Assembly (NCBI GenBank): GCA_047030855.1
Contig: JBKYIJ010000008.1
Location: forward strand, 310,001-374,000
From: QVMM01 sp047030855
Lineage (GTDB): Bacteria; Bacteroidota; Bacteroidia; Bacteroidales; Dysgonomonadaceae
Reading direction: 5' to 3'
DNA length: 64,000 nucleotides
Made by a program: the position numbers and the translations under genes. Below, piece by piece: positions 35,883 to 44,971 of the stretch (its first letter is position 1; every line of letters starts with the position of its first letter). The notes beneath the pieces are model-generated. The model ran no database searches. It had not been told where the DNA came from and saw nothing but the letters and a program-made list of their open reading frames with translations.

Positions 35883-35918
35883 AATTCTATTCTGTTAGAT
35901 GGTTTTTAATTGCCTGAA

Positions 35919-36167
35919 TTATTTAATCGGTTTACTAAATCCCAATGTGTAGAGTGTATTGATTTCTTCTTTATAGCTTTCAAAATGATGTTGCAGGACA
36001 TTTTCTACAAATCCGCTGATGGTCAGTCTCCCATCCCCGATATTGTGAATAATTTGTTTTATCACTTCAATAGTCGCTTTTTCAAGGTAGATTCCCTGAC
36101 GGCTTTCCAATTCGTTACGGTTCAGGAAGCTCGCTGCATATTGGATAATACGTTCATCTGTTGTCAT
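35919..36167 (-). CDS. Short DUF3408 protein
   Basis: This 82-residue protein has the conserved DUF3408 C-terminal part only ('QYAASFLNRNELESRQGIYLEKATIEVIKQIIHNIG', 'LTISGFVENVLQHHFESYKEEINTLY'), a ribbon-helix-helix-like block that DNA-binding accessory proteins of conjugation use. It is a clear paralogue of the longer neighbour at 36201-36704, which has an extra acidic N-terminal 85 residues. Short and long forms side by side are usual (TraB/TraC-like). It sits between the long form and ParA in one operon. Confidence 0.82.
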   Translation of the reverse strand: MTTDERIIQYAASFLNRNELESRQGIYLEKATIEVIKQIIHNIGDGRLTISGFVENVLQHHFESYKEEINTLYTLGFSKPIK

Positions 36168-36200
36168 AGCTTTTTGTTTTATAAATCTTTGATTGCTTGA

Positions 36201-36704
36201 TTATTTTATCGGTTTTCTTATATTCTCTTCGAAAATGCGGTTTATCTCATCGCCATACAGTTCTATATGATGCCTGATGATATTGTCTACCAGTCCGCTG
36301 ACACTTAGTCGTTCACTGCGAATAGAGCGGACAAGGGTTTGCAGAACTTCATAGTTTTCTTTGTCGATATACAATCCTTGGCGATTGCTTAGTTCGTTCC
36401 GGGCCAGAAATACACTTTCATAATCGATAGCGGTTGGTTGTCCTTTCCGCCGTTTCGATTGTTCTTTCGTTTTCGGTTCTTCCGGGATATGTATTTCATT
36501 TTCAGAATCAGCAGCATCTTCGGTATTTTGCTCCATAGAGGCCTGTTTGCTTACGGGCATATCTTCCTGCCTATCTGCATTGCTGCCTGAAAGAGAGATT
36601 TGACGGATAAACGCATTGGAGTTTATCTTCACTTCTGCTTTTTGACCTGCTTCCATCAAGGTATCCTTTTCTTCATTCTTGCTTTTATTCTTTTCTTTCT
36701 CCAT
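36201..36704 (-). CDS. DUF3408 protein
   Basis: A 167-residue protein: the first 85 residues are low-complexity and charged, then 'YESVFLARNELSNRQGLYIDKENYEVLQTLVRSIRSERLSVSGLVDNIIRHHIELYG' is the full DUF3408 domain, a ribbon-helix-helix-like fold. It matches TraB/TraC-type accessory proteins that bind DNA near oriT in Bacteroides elements. It is the first gene of the minus-strand operon and is divergent from mobA across the presumed oriT. Binding there is inferred. Confidence 0.85.
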   Translation of the reverse strand: MEKEKNKSKNEEKDTLMEAGQKAEVKINSNAFIRQISLSGSNADRQEDMPVSKQASMEQNTEDAADSENEIHIPEEPKTKEQSKRRKGQPTAIDYESVFLARNELSNRQGLYIDKENYEVLQTLVRSIRSERLSVSGLVDNIIRHHIELYGDEINRIFEENIRKPIK

Positions 36705-37044
36705 ACATGATTGCTTTTAATCGGTTATTCATATTGGCATATATTATTTTAAGCATTTGGGCTTTTCTTCTTATCCCGGTATAAGCAAATCAGCTTATTC
36801 GAAGCATTGCTTTTTGGCAAATCTCCTGCAAATAAAAACAGAAAATTAATTGTTTATATCTATTTCAGATGGTGTGACATTCCTTGTCAACGGCTGTCAT
36901 CTATTGTCTATATAAGTAATGATTTACAGCGTCTTATCTCATACTACTTTTGTAGAAGTCGGGAATATAAAAATGGAAGCACCTGTATGTTTCTATGGTG
37001 CTATTCCCGAATCAAAAGAGCAATCGTTCCGATTACTGTTATAG

Positions 37045-37158
37045 TCCGCCCCAGGTGGCGGATTTTGTTTTCAATGGAAAACAGCAAGAAGTGTTTTTGT
37101 CAGCAGAAAAATACTTTTCCGCTTTCCAAAAACATTCTTGCTCCGGCCTGAACCGGAG
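37045..37158. other. Candidate oriT / divergent control region of mob genes
   Basis: Within the 502-bp divergent gap 36705-37206 three inverted repeats cluster. TCCGCC-CCAGGT-GGCGGA spans 37045-37062. AGCAAGAAGTGTTTTTG (37083-37099) pairs with CAAAAACATTCTTGCT (37127-37142), with one bulge. CTCCGG-CCTGAA-CCGGAG spans 37141-37158. The position just upstream of mobA is where Bacteroides oriT sites lie. The nick site cannot be identified. The left part of the gap (36705-37040) holds nothing else I can support. Confidence 0.5.
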
Positions 37159-37206
37159 GGACGGTTCTCCCAAGTCGCACCTTTTATAAACTTCAAATAA
37201 AGAAGA

Positions 37207-37644
37207 ATGAACATGGAACATGTTGAAGAAAGCAAAAAGCGGAGGCGTGGTCGCCCCAGAAAAGAAGAAGTAAAGAAACACGGTCATATGTTTCGCCTGA
37301 ACGAAGCGGATAGTGAGCATCTATTACATATTTATAAAGCATCGGAAGCCAAATCCATGTCCCAATTCTTAGCGGATAAGATATTGAACCATTCTCTCAA
37401 AGTAATTGAAATCGACAAATCAGCTATTGATTTTGTGATGTTACTGACACAGTTTTATGCCCAATTCAGGAGAGTAAAGAACAATTATAACCAGTTGTTT
37501 GCCTTACTTGTAAGGGAATTAGGCGAACCTAAAGCCCGTCAGATGATAAAGCTATTGGAGCAACCGACACTCGATTTTATACAATCTATGAAAGAAATTG
37601 AACAGATAACAACTAAACTCAGGGAACAATGCTTGCCAAAATAA
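37207..37644 (+). CDS. mobA: MobA-like mobilization protein
   Basis: A 145-residue protein begins with a basic RRRGRPRKEEVKKHGHMFRLN tail-like segment, then a ribbon-helix-helix ('SEAKSMSQFLADKILN') and a helical C-terminal region ('FYAQFRRVKNNYNQLFALLVREL...EPKARQMIKLLEQP'). This is the small MobA/relaxosome accessory protein of Bacteroidales elements, with the DNA-binding domain expected to recognise oriT. It overlaps the relaxase gene by 16 bp, the usual mobA-mobB arrangement. It is divergent from the DUF3408/ParA operon. Confidence 0.88.
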   Translation: MNMEHVEESKKRRRGRPRKEEVKKHGHMFRLNEADSEHLLHIYKASEAKSMSQFLADKILNHSLKVIEIDKSAIDFVMLLTQFYAQFRRVKNNYNQLFALLVRELGEPKARQMIKLLEQPTLDFIQSMKEIEQITTKLREQCLPK

Positions 37645-38903
37645 GTAGAGGTAAATCGGTTTTCGGAGTATTGCAATACAACAAAATTAAGGTGGAAGAT
37701 AATACTGCCGAAGTAGTATATAGACAAAAGATCTTCGATTCACCGGACGGAAGATTCTCCATCCGGGATTGCATGGATTCCTTTTATCCTTATCTGGCCA
37801 ATAACAGAAGAACCGAGAATGTAGTCTTTCATGCCTCAATCAATCCCGACCCGAAAGATAAATTGTCGGATGAACAGCTATCCGAAATAGCACAACGCTA
37901 TATGGAGAAACTCGGGTATAGTAACCAGCCCTATATTGTATTTGTGCATCGGGATATTCAAAGAACTCATGCACATATTGTATCATTACGTATTGATGAG
38001 AACGGCAAGAAGATTAATGACAGCTACGAAGTTGCCCGGTCGATGAAGATATGCAAAGAACTGGAACAGAAGTTTCATCTTATCCCGTTAAAGAAAGGGC
38101 AACGGGAGAACGAAGTCCCAACCAAAAAGATAGACTACAAAGCCGGAGACCTGAAACATCAGGTCAGTAATATAACCAAGTCCATTATGAATAACTATAA
38201 ATTCCAGTCATTCGGGGAATATCGTACCTTGCTGGAAATGTTTCATGTAACGGTAGAGGAGGTCAAAGGAGAATATAATAATAAACCTTATCAGGGATTG
38301 GTATACTCGGTAACGGATGATAAGGGTAACAAACTATCGAAACCTTTTAAATCCTCCCTGTTCGGTAAACTGGTCGGGTATGATGCACTACAAAAGAAGT
38401 TTAAACAATCGAAAGCACAGATTGAACAATCGGATATAAAGGAAAGGCTCAGACCTGTTATCACAGAAACCATGCGCGAAGCCTCCGGGATGGATGATTT
38501 CAGGCAATCGCTGTTGCAATCGGGTATCGGCTGTGTATTCAGGCAAAACGAGCAAGGGCGTATCTATGGCGTAAGTTTTATTGACTATCAAAATCAAACC
38601 ATACTCAATGGCTCTCGCTTAGGTAAGGAATTCTCAGCCAATGTCTTTAACGGCCTGTTCAATACTTCTCCTGAAAGAAACATTGAACGGACGGCGGTTT
38701 CGGAAAATACTCAATCAAATGTAACCAATGTCAGCCACTTGTCCGAATTGTCAGTTCGGCAAGACGCTGACACCGGTTCTGTAAGTATCGGGCTGTTTGA
38801 ACAGCACGGAGAAGATTATGAAGCAGAAAAGTTTGCTGGTCAAAAAGAAAAAGAGGAGAAAATAAGGCAAAAGAAGAAAAAATACAGAGGCAGGGGTATG
38901 TGA
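37629..38903 (+). CDS. mobB: MobB relaxase (MOBP-type)
   Basis: A 424-residue relaxase/mobilization nuclease. The N-terminal catalytic domain contains 'VFHASINPDPKDKLSDEQL' (motif near 70) and the metal-binding HUH-type triad 'VHRDIQRTHAHIVSLRID' (about 110-128). The first tyrosine-bearing segment is 'VLQYNKIKVEDN'. A charged C-terminal tail ends in KKKYRGRGM. It nicks oriT and leads the strand to the coupling protein. Its usual partner mobC does not follow: a terminator and a convergent HTH gene come next. The relaxase itself looks intact, so trans-mobilization by a helper with its own coupling protein is conceivable. Confidence 0.93.
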   Translation: MLAKISRGKSVFGVLQYNKIKVEDNTAEVVYRQKIFDSPDGRFSIRDCMDSFYPYLANNRRTENVVFHASINPDPKDKLSDEQLSEIAQRYMEKLGYSNQPYIVFVHRDIQRTHAHIVSLRIDENGKKINDSYEVARSMKICKELEQKFHLIPLKKGQRENEVPTKKIDYKAGDLKHQVSNITKSIMNNYKFQSFGEYRTLLEMFHVTVEEVKGEYNNKPYQGLVYSVTDDKGNKLSKPFKSSLFGKLVGYDALQKKFKQSKAQIEQSDIKERLRPVITETMREASGMDDFRQSLLQSGIGCVFRQNEQGRIYGVSFIDYQNQTILNGSRLGKEFSANVFNGLFNTSPERNIERTAVSENTQSNVTNVSHLSELSVRQDADTGSVSIGLFEQHGEDYEAEKFAGQKEKEEKIRQKKKKYRGRGM

Positions 38904-38922
38904 TTTTCGATTGAATGAAATC

Positions 38923-38978
38923 TTTCCCTTTATCAAAGCCCTTCATGTTTTTGTGAAAGGGCATTCGTTAAAGGGAAA
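38923..38978. terminator. Composite hairpin between mobB and the HTH gene
   Basis: TTTCCCTTTA (38923-38932) pairs with TAAAGGGAAA (38969-38978) around an inner GCCCTTCA/TGAAAGGGC stem (38938-38962). It lies between convergent genes and probably ends both transcripts. Confidence 0.65.
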
Positions 38979-39002
38979 AATTTGTTGGTGGTTAGTGGTA
39001 GC

Positions 39003-39329
39003 TTATACATCGTTTTCCGATACAGCTTCATCCCATCTAATACGGGAAGATGCACCGTACCTTTTTACAAACTCACGGATATCGCTGGCTTTGTAATACA
39101 CACGTTCGCCAACTTTGAAATAGGGAAGAATGCCTTTGTCCCTATAGCGTTGAAGTGTCCGCTTAGAAACCTTGAAAAGAAAACACAAGTCCTGATTGTC
39201 GAGTATCTTTTCATTATCGTCCAGTATGTCGGAAGTGTTCATCATAGTTTTTATATCCTGTCCTATTTCAGTTAGTTTGGTACTGAGTTTTTCCATCCAA
39301 CTCAGAAAATCTTCATTGTCTAAATACAT
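39003..39329 (-). CDS. Helix-turn-helix (excisionase-like) protein (copy 3)
   Basis: A 108-residue paralogue of the HTH genes at 20600 and inside the chimera at 33027. The winged helix is 'ILDNQDLCFLFKVSKRTLQRYRDKGILPYFKVGERVYYKASDIREFV' (about 42-88), after a helical N-terminus. It follows an RteC-like gene in the same orientation, as the other copies do, so it may be regulated by or act with it. Its position next to mobB, where mobC would normally be, marks the rearrangement of this region. Likely a small regulator or an Xis-like factor. Confidence 0.85.
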   Translation of the reverse strand: MYLDNEDFLSWMEKLSTKLTEIGQDIKTMMNTSDILDDNEKILDNQDLCFLFKVSKRTLQRYRDKGILPYFKVGERVYYKASDIREFVKRYGASSRIRWDEAVSENDV

Positions 39330-39463
39330 AATGTTCTAATTTTGAAATTAATAATTGAGATTAATTCCAATCGATTGGTACGACAAATATCTGACAATGA
39401 AAGACAAAAAAATAGGGAAGTTCCCATATACTCCCCTATATAAAGTTTGTAATACAAAGATTA

Positions 39464-40130
39464 TCAAATATCTACAAATTCATTATTTTTCATCTTTTGT
39501 TTGCTCCGGTTTCGGTTTTCCCGAATAAGCAGACTCCGCAGATAATCCAGTGCTTTGGTTAGGTTAAAAGGTTTACGTCTGAATATCTCATGGATTTTTC
39601 GGTCGAAATTCTTGAATTTGAAATTAAAGGCATGCTCCAATGTTTCTTTCATCAGCTTTAACGAGACAATCCGACCCTGGTTGTCAATAAATTCTCCTGA
39701 TAATTTCAGATAAAGAATAATCTCAGCTAAACCAATTATCCCCAGGCCTTTCGACTTAGGGATAAAATAGACTTTTAGGTTTTTAGGTAAAGAATCCTCT
39801 TTTGGAAAATAATGAGGCTGATTTTGTGGTATTTGTAGTTTTAGAAGTTCTATTTCTGAGTCAAGATACCATCTTGCTTTTTGGCAATACAGATTTTGAA
39901 GCGCATTTTTTCCCCTGCTCGTATAAAATTTGTGTTTGTAGTGTTTTGAACTCGATACGAGTCAGATTCAATAACCGAAACAGTTGTATATAATCTGTTT
40001 CTGATTGAGTTTGGGTCTTTATTTCGTTTATAAATTCTACATAGGCACTTTGCATTTCGTCATTCGCCACTGGTGAGGTTTCAGCTAATAAGCTGAATAG
40101 TCTCGTTTTTAGTAAATCATTCATAAGCAT
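39464..40130 (-). pseudogene. RteC-like regulator, frameshifted at an A6 tract (copy 3)
   Basis: The first frame (40130-39861) ends '...ILYEQGKK' then goes astray. A shift at the A6 tract (39911-39906) continues as 'NALQNLYCQKARWYLDSEIELLKLQ', through 'SKGLGIIGLAEIILYLKLSGEFI', to the second frame ending at 39464 ('LEHAFNFKFKNF', 'RKPFNLTKALDYLRSLLIRE'). The joined product aligns with the copy at 19857-20479 over its whole length, and the break falls on the same GKK-NA point, though the net shift differs (here +1, there -1). This looks like one protein family with a recurrent A-tract break. Confidence 0.7.
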
Positions 40131-40224
40131 AAAATTTAATAGTGAATATTAATGGATAGCCCAAAGGCTCGTTATGCTGAATGATTATTTTTTATAATAA
40201 TTAGATAGGTATTTGATTTAAGAG

Positions 40225-40422
40225 TTATTGTTGGCAATTGTTCTGGTTCTTATCTATGTTTACAGCATGTCTCAAATCTTCTTTTACTCCTTGAATATCC
40301 TTAATTTTTCCCTCCAAATTTGATCGGAAGTAATAACAATCTACAAAATCGGGATGTAGACTTAATATATTTGTTGTAACAAAGAAGAGTAGTAATATGA
40401 AGATATGGATTATCCTTATCAT
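40225..40422 (-). CDS. Small exported protein, unknown
   Basis: A 65-residue product starts with a hydrophobic signal/anchor (MIRIIHIFILLLFFVTTNILSL) and ends in a short hydrophilic stretch with two cysteines. It lies 21 bp downstream of the beta-barrel gene on the same strand, so it is probably the last gene of the TonB-receptor operon. It has no recognisable family. A small lipoprotein-like or secreted peptide is all that can be said. Confidence 0.45.
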   Translation of the reverse strand: MIRIIHIFILLLFFVTTNILSLHPDFVDCYYFRSNLEGKIKDIQGVKEDLRHAVNIDKNQNNCQQ

Positions 40423-40443
40423 TTCTAAATCAAGATTACTGAG

Positions 40444-41136
40444 CTATTTCAAATGAATAGTAGGACCTAGAATCCCTTGGGTTTCCCAATTTTTAGTTAA
40501 TGGATTAAATATCCGCTCTACTCCTACATTTAAATCAACTTTTTCAGATGTTTTAAATTTTAATACCGCTCCATACGATGTTTGCGGAGTAAACATATAT
40601 CCTCCAAAACGAGCATTATTTACGGAATTCACGGAATATTGTCCAAATACGGATAAATGCATCCAATCGGTAAATTCATATGTCGCATTAAAGTTAAACA
40701 CGATATCATTGTACTTACCGTGTAATATATTGTAATTGACATTATATCCACCTAAAGAAAGGGTAAGTTTATCCAAAGGTTTATAAATTAATTCTATTCC
40801 TCCCTGACGATAGTTACCTATTCCATAATTATAGTCATATCCATTTAGTGAATATGATAATGTTGAAGATAATTTTCGAGGTTTTAAGTCTGGAGTCAGT
40901 TTTAACCCATAATTTAAATAATTAGGTAATTTTACTTCTGACTTGTCATTCAATCCTCTGTTTTCCAATTCTGTATCCACTGAATTAATTAATGGTTCTT
41001 GATAAATAATAGGGTCCTTAGAGATTTCATTTTGAGGAACATACTTAATTACCAAACTGTCTCTCTTTATCTCATTCTGAGAATACACCATGATACTCGT
41101 TACAAATAAAAAGAGTAAGAAAAAAAATCTGTTCAT
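40444..41136 (-). CDS. Outer-membrane beta-barrel-like protein, unknown
   Basis: A 230-residue exported protein (signal peptide ending about VYSQ) contains alternating aromatic/polar beta strands ('LSSTLSYSLNGYDYNYGIGN', 'LTLSLGGYNVNYNI', 'WMHLSVFGQYSVNS') and a terminal 'GILGPTIHLK' tail, suggesting an 8- to 10-stranded outer-membrane barrel. It follows the TonB receptor by 51 bp on the same strand. Accessory barrels behind such receptors are common and may help uptake or surface display. No family is firmly recognised. Confidence 0.6.
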   Translation of the reverse strand: MNRFFFLLFLFVTSIMVYSQNEIKRDSLVIKYVPQNEISKDPIIYQEPLINSVDTELENRGLNDKSEVKLPNYLNYGLKLTPDLKPRKLSSTLSYSLNGYDYNYGIGNYRQGGIELIYKPLDKLTLSLGGYNVNYNILHGKYNDIVFNFNATYEFTDWMHLSVFGQYSVNSVNNARFGGYMFTPQTSYGAVLKFKTSEKVDLNVGVERIFNPLTKNWETQGILGPTIHLK

Positions 41137-41187
41137 ACTGTAATTTTTTTGAATAATTGATATTTACATCTTTGTTAAAAAAATCAA

Positions 41188-43806
41188 CTAGAAATGTATT
41201 TTATAGCTAATATTGGGTATCAGGCCTATACCTTTTTCTTTTTTGATTTTCATTGTTGTTTCGTTGTACTCGTAATAATGCATACCTGTGTATCCTCCAA
41301 CATTCAATATTTTCAGAGAGAATTCATGTGATATTTTTCGTTTATTTATTTTGTAGTTGATAGAAATATCCCCATTTATAGCAGGATTAAATTTCTTTGA
41401 GAAAGCTCTTGTTTCATCAAACTCAATATCGTGAGTCTGATTAGACTTTTCTTCGTCAATAGGGGTATAACGATCTCCCCCATGAAAAAACAAGCGAGTA
41501 TTTATTCCTAAAACATTTTGCTTTTGTTTACCTACCATCCATTCTTTACCAGCAACAAGGTTAAATGTAAAGCCTCTGTCATATCGTGTATTTCGCCAAA
41601 TATTATCTCCTCCCTTGTACTTAGATTTGAATAATGAGCCTGTCAACATATAGTAAAAACCTTTGTTCATATACTGCTCAAAGGTTATATCTATACCGTA
41701 ATTTTTCCCTGTCCCTTTATTTTCCAATATCTTATCTAAATAAAATTCTTGCTGATTGATAATTGAAAATGATGAGTTTTTTTCAACTGGTATATTATAT
41801 AGATGTTGAAAATACGGTTCAATCTTTAAGTGATGAATGGGAGTTATATTCCAATCGTAACTAAGCCCAAAATGATGAGCTTTGGATAAGTCCAAATATT
41901 TATTCGACTCTTCCACTCCATTTACGTTCTTCTCAATAAAATAATAATCAAGTCTTTCTCGACGACTGTGCAAGCCATATGCTGCAGCTAAAGTATGTTG
42001 AGGAGCAACTTCCCATTTCAAGGACATTCTAGGTTCGAGAGTCCAGTTCTTGTTCAGTGCAAAATATTGTGTTGTCAGTCCTACGTTTGCTGTTAAGGTA
42101 GGAGCCAATTCAAGAACAGAGGTAGTAAATGCCGAAAATACAGAACTATTTCCCTCCCCTTTAGCGATACGTTCCATTGGGCGGTTCAAACCAAAATCGG
42201 GACTAATCTTGTAATCAAGATTATACTGTAATCGAGTAAGTGTAAGCCCTGTTCTGTTCGTATGTTTTGAACTAAATTTCTTGTTAAGATATGAGTTGAA
42301 TACGATATCCCATTTGCTATTACGGATATCGCAAACTGGAATGAATGATAAATCATAGAGATATTGGTCTGCGTATATTTTATCCTGAGAATAGCTTGTT
42401 GCAAGAGACGAGCGTAAATAAGTCATAGGGTTAAAAAAATATTTATGAGTCAATCCTCCCGAAAACTTTTCAATATCATTTTTTAATGCTCGTCTGTCTG
42501 CCTGTGTTTCCCATTTTTCTTTATCCTCTGCTTTGACCTTATTATTGTCGAGCAATCCTAATCCCCAAATTGAAAAAGTTCCTGCTTTTTGAGTCGGGAA
42601 ATTCAATTTGAAAGATAAGTCCTGATATTTTGCATTTGCATCACCACCAGTAGCCAGAGTTGTTGTCGAAAATCGATAATTAAATATATATGAACTTCCA
42701 TGCTTTTTGCTAATCGGTCCCTCTGAAGCTAAATCAATCCCTAATAATCCAACCTGAAAAGTATGCTCATAATTCTGATTATTCCCATTTCTCATATAAG
42801 TATCGAAGATTCCTGATAAGGCATTATTATACTCTGCAGTAAAAGCACCATTATAAAAATCAAAATTACCCATTACCTGTGTGCTTAATGCTGAAAGGAA
42901 TCCACCACCTAACCCACCTATATCAGCAAAATGAGTCGGATTCGGAATTTCGACCCCTTCCAATCGCCATTGTGTAAACTGAGGAGAATTACCCCTGATG
43001 GCAATAGCATTAGTCCCGACATTTCCTGCAACTCCTGCAAAAGCTGTAGCCAATCGTGCAGGGTCGTCAAAGCCATTAGCGAAACGTCCTGCTTCTTCCA
43101 TACTTACCATACGCCCTCCGGTAAGTACCATCGGATTGACTGTTGAACTCTTATCTATATTTGGACGTACAACTACTTCTTCCAGCAATTGAATATTCTC
43201 TTTCAAAGCGATCTGTAGATATGTTTCTTTAGCCGATGTAACAAGTACCTCACCTGTCATTCGTGGTTCATAGCCCATAAATGTAGTTTGCATATTATAT
43301 CGCCCAATAGGTACATTCCGTATGATAAAGCACCCTAAACTATCAGTTATAGCTCCTTGATTCTTGCCATTCATAATGCTTATATTTGCAAAAGCAATAG
43401 GTTGTTCGGATGATTCATCTACTACTATCCCTTTTATATTTTGTGTCAACGGAGCCTTATTATCGTCCTTGTCATCCTCCTTCAATGGAGAGATTATAAT
43501 ATGATATCCTTTCACTTTGTAGCCATACTTGGTATCTTTCAGTGTTTGTTTCAATGCTTCTTCGATATTGGCATCTTTGAGCAATAGTGAGATTTTTTTA
43601 CTCACATCTATTTCAGATTGCTCATAAGCAATACTATATCCTGTTTGTTGCTCAATTTGATAAAAAGCATCTTTCAGTGATATGCTTTTACTTTGTATCG
43701 CAATTTTTTTATCTGTATTCTGAGCTGTTACGCTTACGGTCAGGAAGAATGAAAATAGAAAAAGTAGTATTCTAAATGTCTTATCTTCTGCTTTTATTCG
43801 CTTCAT
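41188..43806 (-). CDS. TonB-dependent receptor with STN signalling domain
   Basis: I chose the ATG at 43806, 20 codons into the longer frame, as it gives an MKRIKAEDKTFRILLFLFSF signal peptide. The 872-residue protein has, in order, an STN domain (about 35-95, 'DAFYQIEQQTGYSIAYEQSEI'), a carboxypeptidase-D-like regulatory fold (about 120-210), a plug and a C-terminal TonB barrel ending in an aromatic residue (IHF). STN-bearing receptors signal through FecR to an ECF sigma factor, and both genes sit directly upstream on this strand. The imported substrate is unknown; there is no SusD partner. Confidence 0.9.
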   Translation of the reverse strand: MKRIKAEDKTFRILLFLFSFFLTVSVTAQNTDKKIAIQSKSISLKDAFYQIEQQTGYSIAYEQSEIDVSKKISLLLKDANIEEALKQTLKDTKYGYKVKGYHIIISPLKEDDKDDNKAPLTQNIKGIVVDESSEQPIAFANISIMNGKNQGAITDSLGCFIIRNVPIGRYNMQTTFMGYEPRMTGEVLVTSAKETYLQIALKENIQLLEEVVVRPNIDKSSTVNPMVLTGGRMVSMEEAGRFANGFDDPARLATAFAGVAGNVGTNAIAIRGNSPQFTQWRLEGVEIPNPTHFADIGGLGGGFLSALSTQVMGNFDFYNGAFTAEYNNALSGIFDTYMRNGNNQNYEHTFQVGLLGIDLASEGPISKKHGSSYIFNYRFSTTTLATGGDANAKYQDLSFKLNFPTQKAGTFSIWGLGLLDNNKVKAEDKEKWETQADRRALKNDIEKFSGGLTHKYFFNPMTYLRSSLATSYSQDKIYADQYLYDLSFIPVCDIRNSKWDIVFNSYLNKKFSSKHTNRTGLTLTRLQYNLDYKISPDFGLNRPMERIAKGEGNSSVFSAFTTSVLELAPTLTANVGLTTQYFALNKNWTLEPRMSLKWEVAPQHTLAAAYGLHSRRERLDYYFIEKNVNGVEESNKYLDLSKAHHFGLSYDWNITPIHHLKIEPYFQHLYNIPVEKNSSFSIINQQEFYLDKILENKGTGKNYGIDITFEQYMNKGFYYMLTGSLFKSKYKGGDNIWRNTRYDRGFTFNLVAGKEWMVGKQKQNVLGINTRLFFHGGDRYTPIDEEKSNQTHDIEFDETRAFSKKFNPAINGDISINYKINKRKISHEFSLKILNVGGYTGMHYYEYNETTMKIKKEKGIGLIPNISYKIHF

Positions 43807-43926
43807 TATATTATTTTTGTATTGTTGATACTTTGTTTTACTTCCAAGTTTAATGAGTTTCGACACTTCAGAATCGAGGAGAGGGTCTCAAACTACTTCT
43901 CGATTCTTTTTATTTCATAAGCATAG

Positions 43927-44895
43927 TCATTTTTTAGTTATCATTATTTTACCATCTTTTTCCCAATAGCTGAAACTTGCCACATCTTGCATAATATTCA
44001 GAATTTCGTCTAGACTCTCATTCTTTAAAAACTTAACGGTATAAAGTTTTGATGTAGAGATTCCAGTATTGTTTTCAATTGTGATATTGAAATGTCGTTC
44101 CAGAGTTTGTAAGACATCTGATAATGAAGCATCTGTAAAGATTAATTGACCTGATTTCCATGCATCCGTTTCGTTTGAAGGTATTTCACTGATGTTTATT
44201 GCTGATGTTTTTTTGTCGAAGCTTAATTGTTCGTTGGGTCTTAATATACGAGACTGAGCTTCCGATTTTACTTCAACTTTCCCACTTGTTAGTGTCGTTG
44301 TTATCTTTTCATCATTAGTATAGGCTTTTACATTGAACTTTGTTCCAAGAACAGCTACTGACAGCATTTCTGTATTTACAATAAACGGCTTTGAAGCATC
44401 TTTTTTTACTGAAAAATAGGCTTCTCCATCGAGCTGGACTGTACGTTTATCCCCTTTAAACTCTTTAGGATATTTCACTGTCGAGCCTGCGTTTATCCAT
44501 ATTTCTGAACTATCAGGCAGGAATAGATGCTTTTCTTCGCCGTAAGCGACTTGGATTTCTATCAGATTGCTTCGGGTAGATTGGTAATATAAGTATCCTC
44601 CTGCAATAATAAATAGAGGAATAAGAACAGCAGCGATGCGACTTAGCTTTTTATACAAAGGGATACTGACTTGCTGCTCCGATGGATAGCCGATTCGATG
44701 ATTGACTTTATCAAGAGCTGAATAAGCCTTTGAATCAGGTGCTATTTCTAAACTATCCCAAAAATCCAGAGAAGCAGACTCTTTCTCTTCTGCGTTTTCA
44801 TCCTTGATTAGCCATTTTTGGACTTTCTCTTCTGTTTCTGATGAATGGCGTGAGGATAAGTATTTCCCGACGATTTTGGATATGATATTTTTCAT
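43927..44895 (-). CDS. FecR-family anti-sigma factor
   Basis: A 322-residue protein with the FecR layout: a short cytoplasmic DUF4880-like region (about 1-85) that binds the sigma factor, a transmembrane helix (about 86-106, 'SRIAAVLIPLFIIAGGYLYYQ'), a periplasmic FecR domain ('LPDSSEIWINAGSTVKYPKEF', about 125-150) and a DUF4974 C-terminal domain that contacts the receptor STN domain. It is intact, unlike the FecR at 50771. It is the middle gene of the sigma - FecR - receptor operon. Confidence 0.92.
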   Translation of the reverse strand: MKNIISKIVGKYLSSRHSSETEEKVQKWLIKDENAEEKESASLDFWDSLEIAPDSKAYSALDKVNHRIGYPSEQQVSIPLYKKLSRIAAVLIPLFIIAGGYLYYQSTRSNLIEIQVAYGEEKHLFLPDSSEIWINAGSTVKYPKEFKGDKRTVQLDGEAYFSVKKDASKPFIVNTEMLSVAVLGTKFNVKAYTNDEKITTTLTSGKVEVKSEAQSRILRPNEQLSFDKKTSAINISEIPSNETDAWKSGQLIFTDASLSDVLQTLERHFNITIENNTGISTSKLYTVKFLKNESLDEILNIMQDVASFSYWEKDGKIMITKK

Positions 44896-44971
44896 CGTTT
44901 TTCTGCTTTTTACTACTTATACAAGTTAGAGGCAGAAAACTCAGTAAGAAAAATGATGTTTTTTAAAGAAA

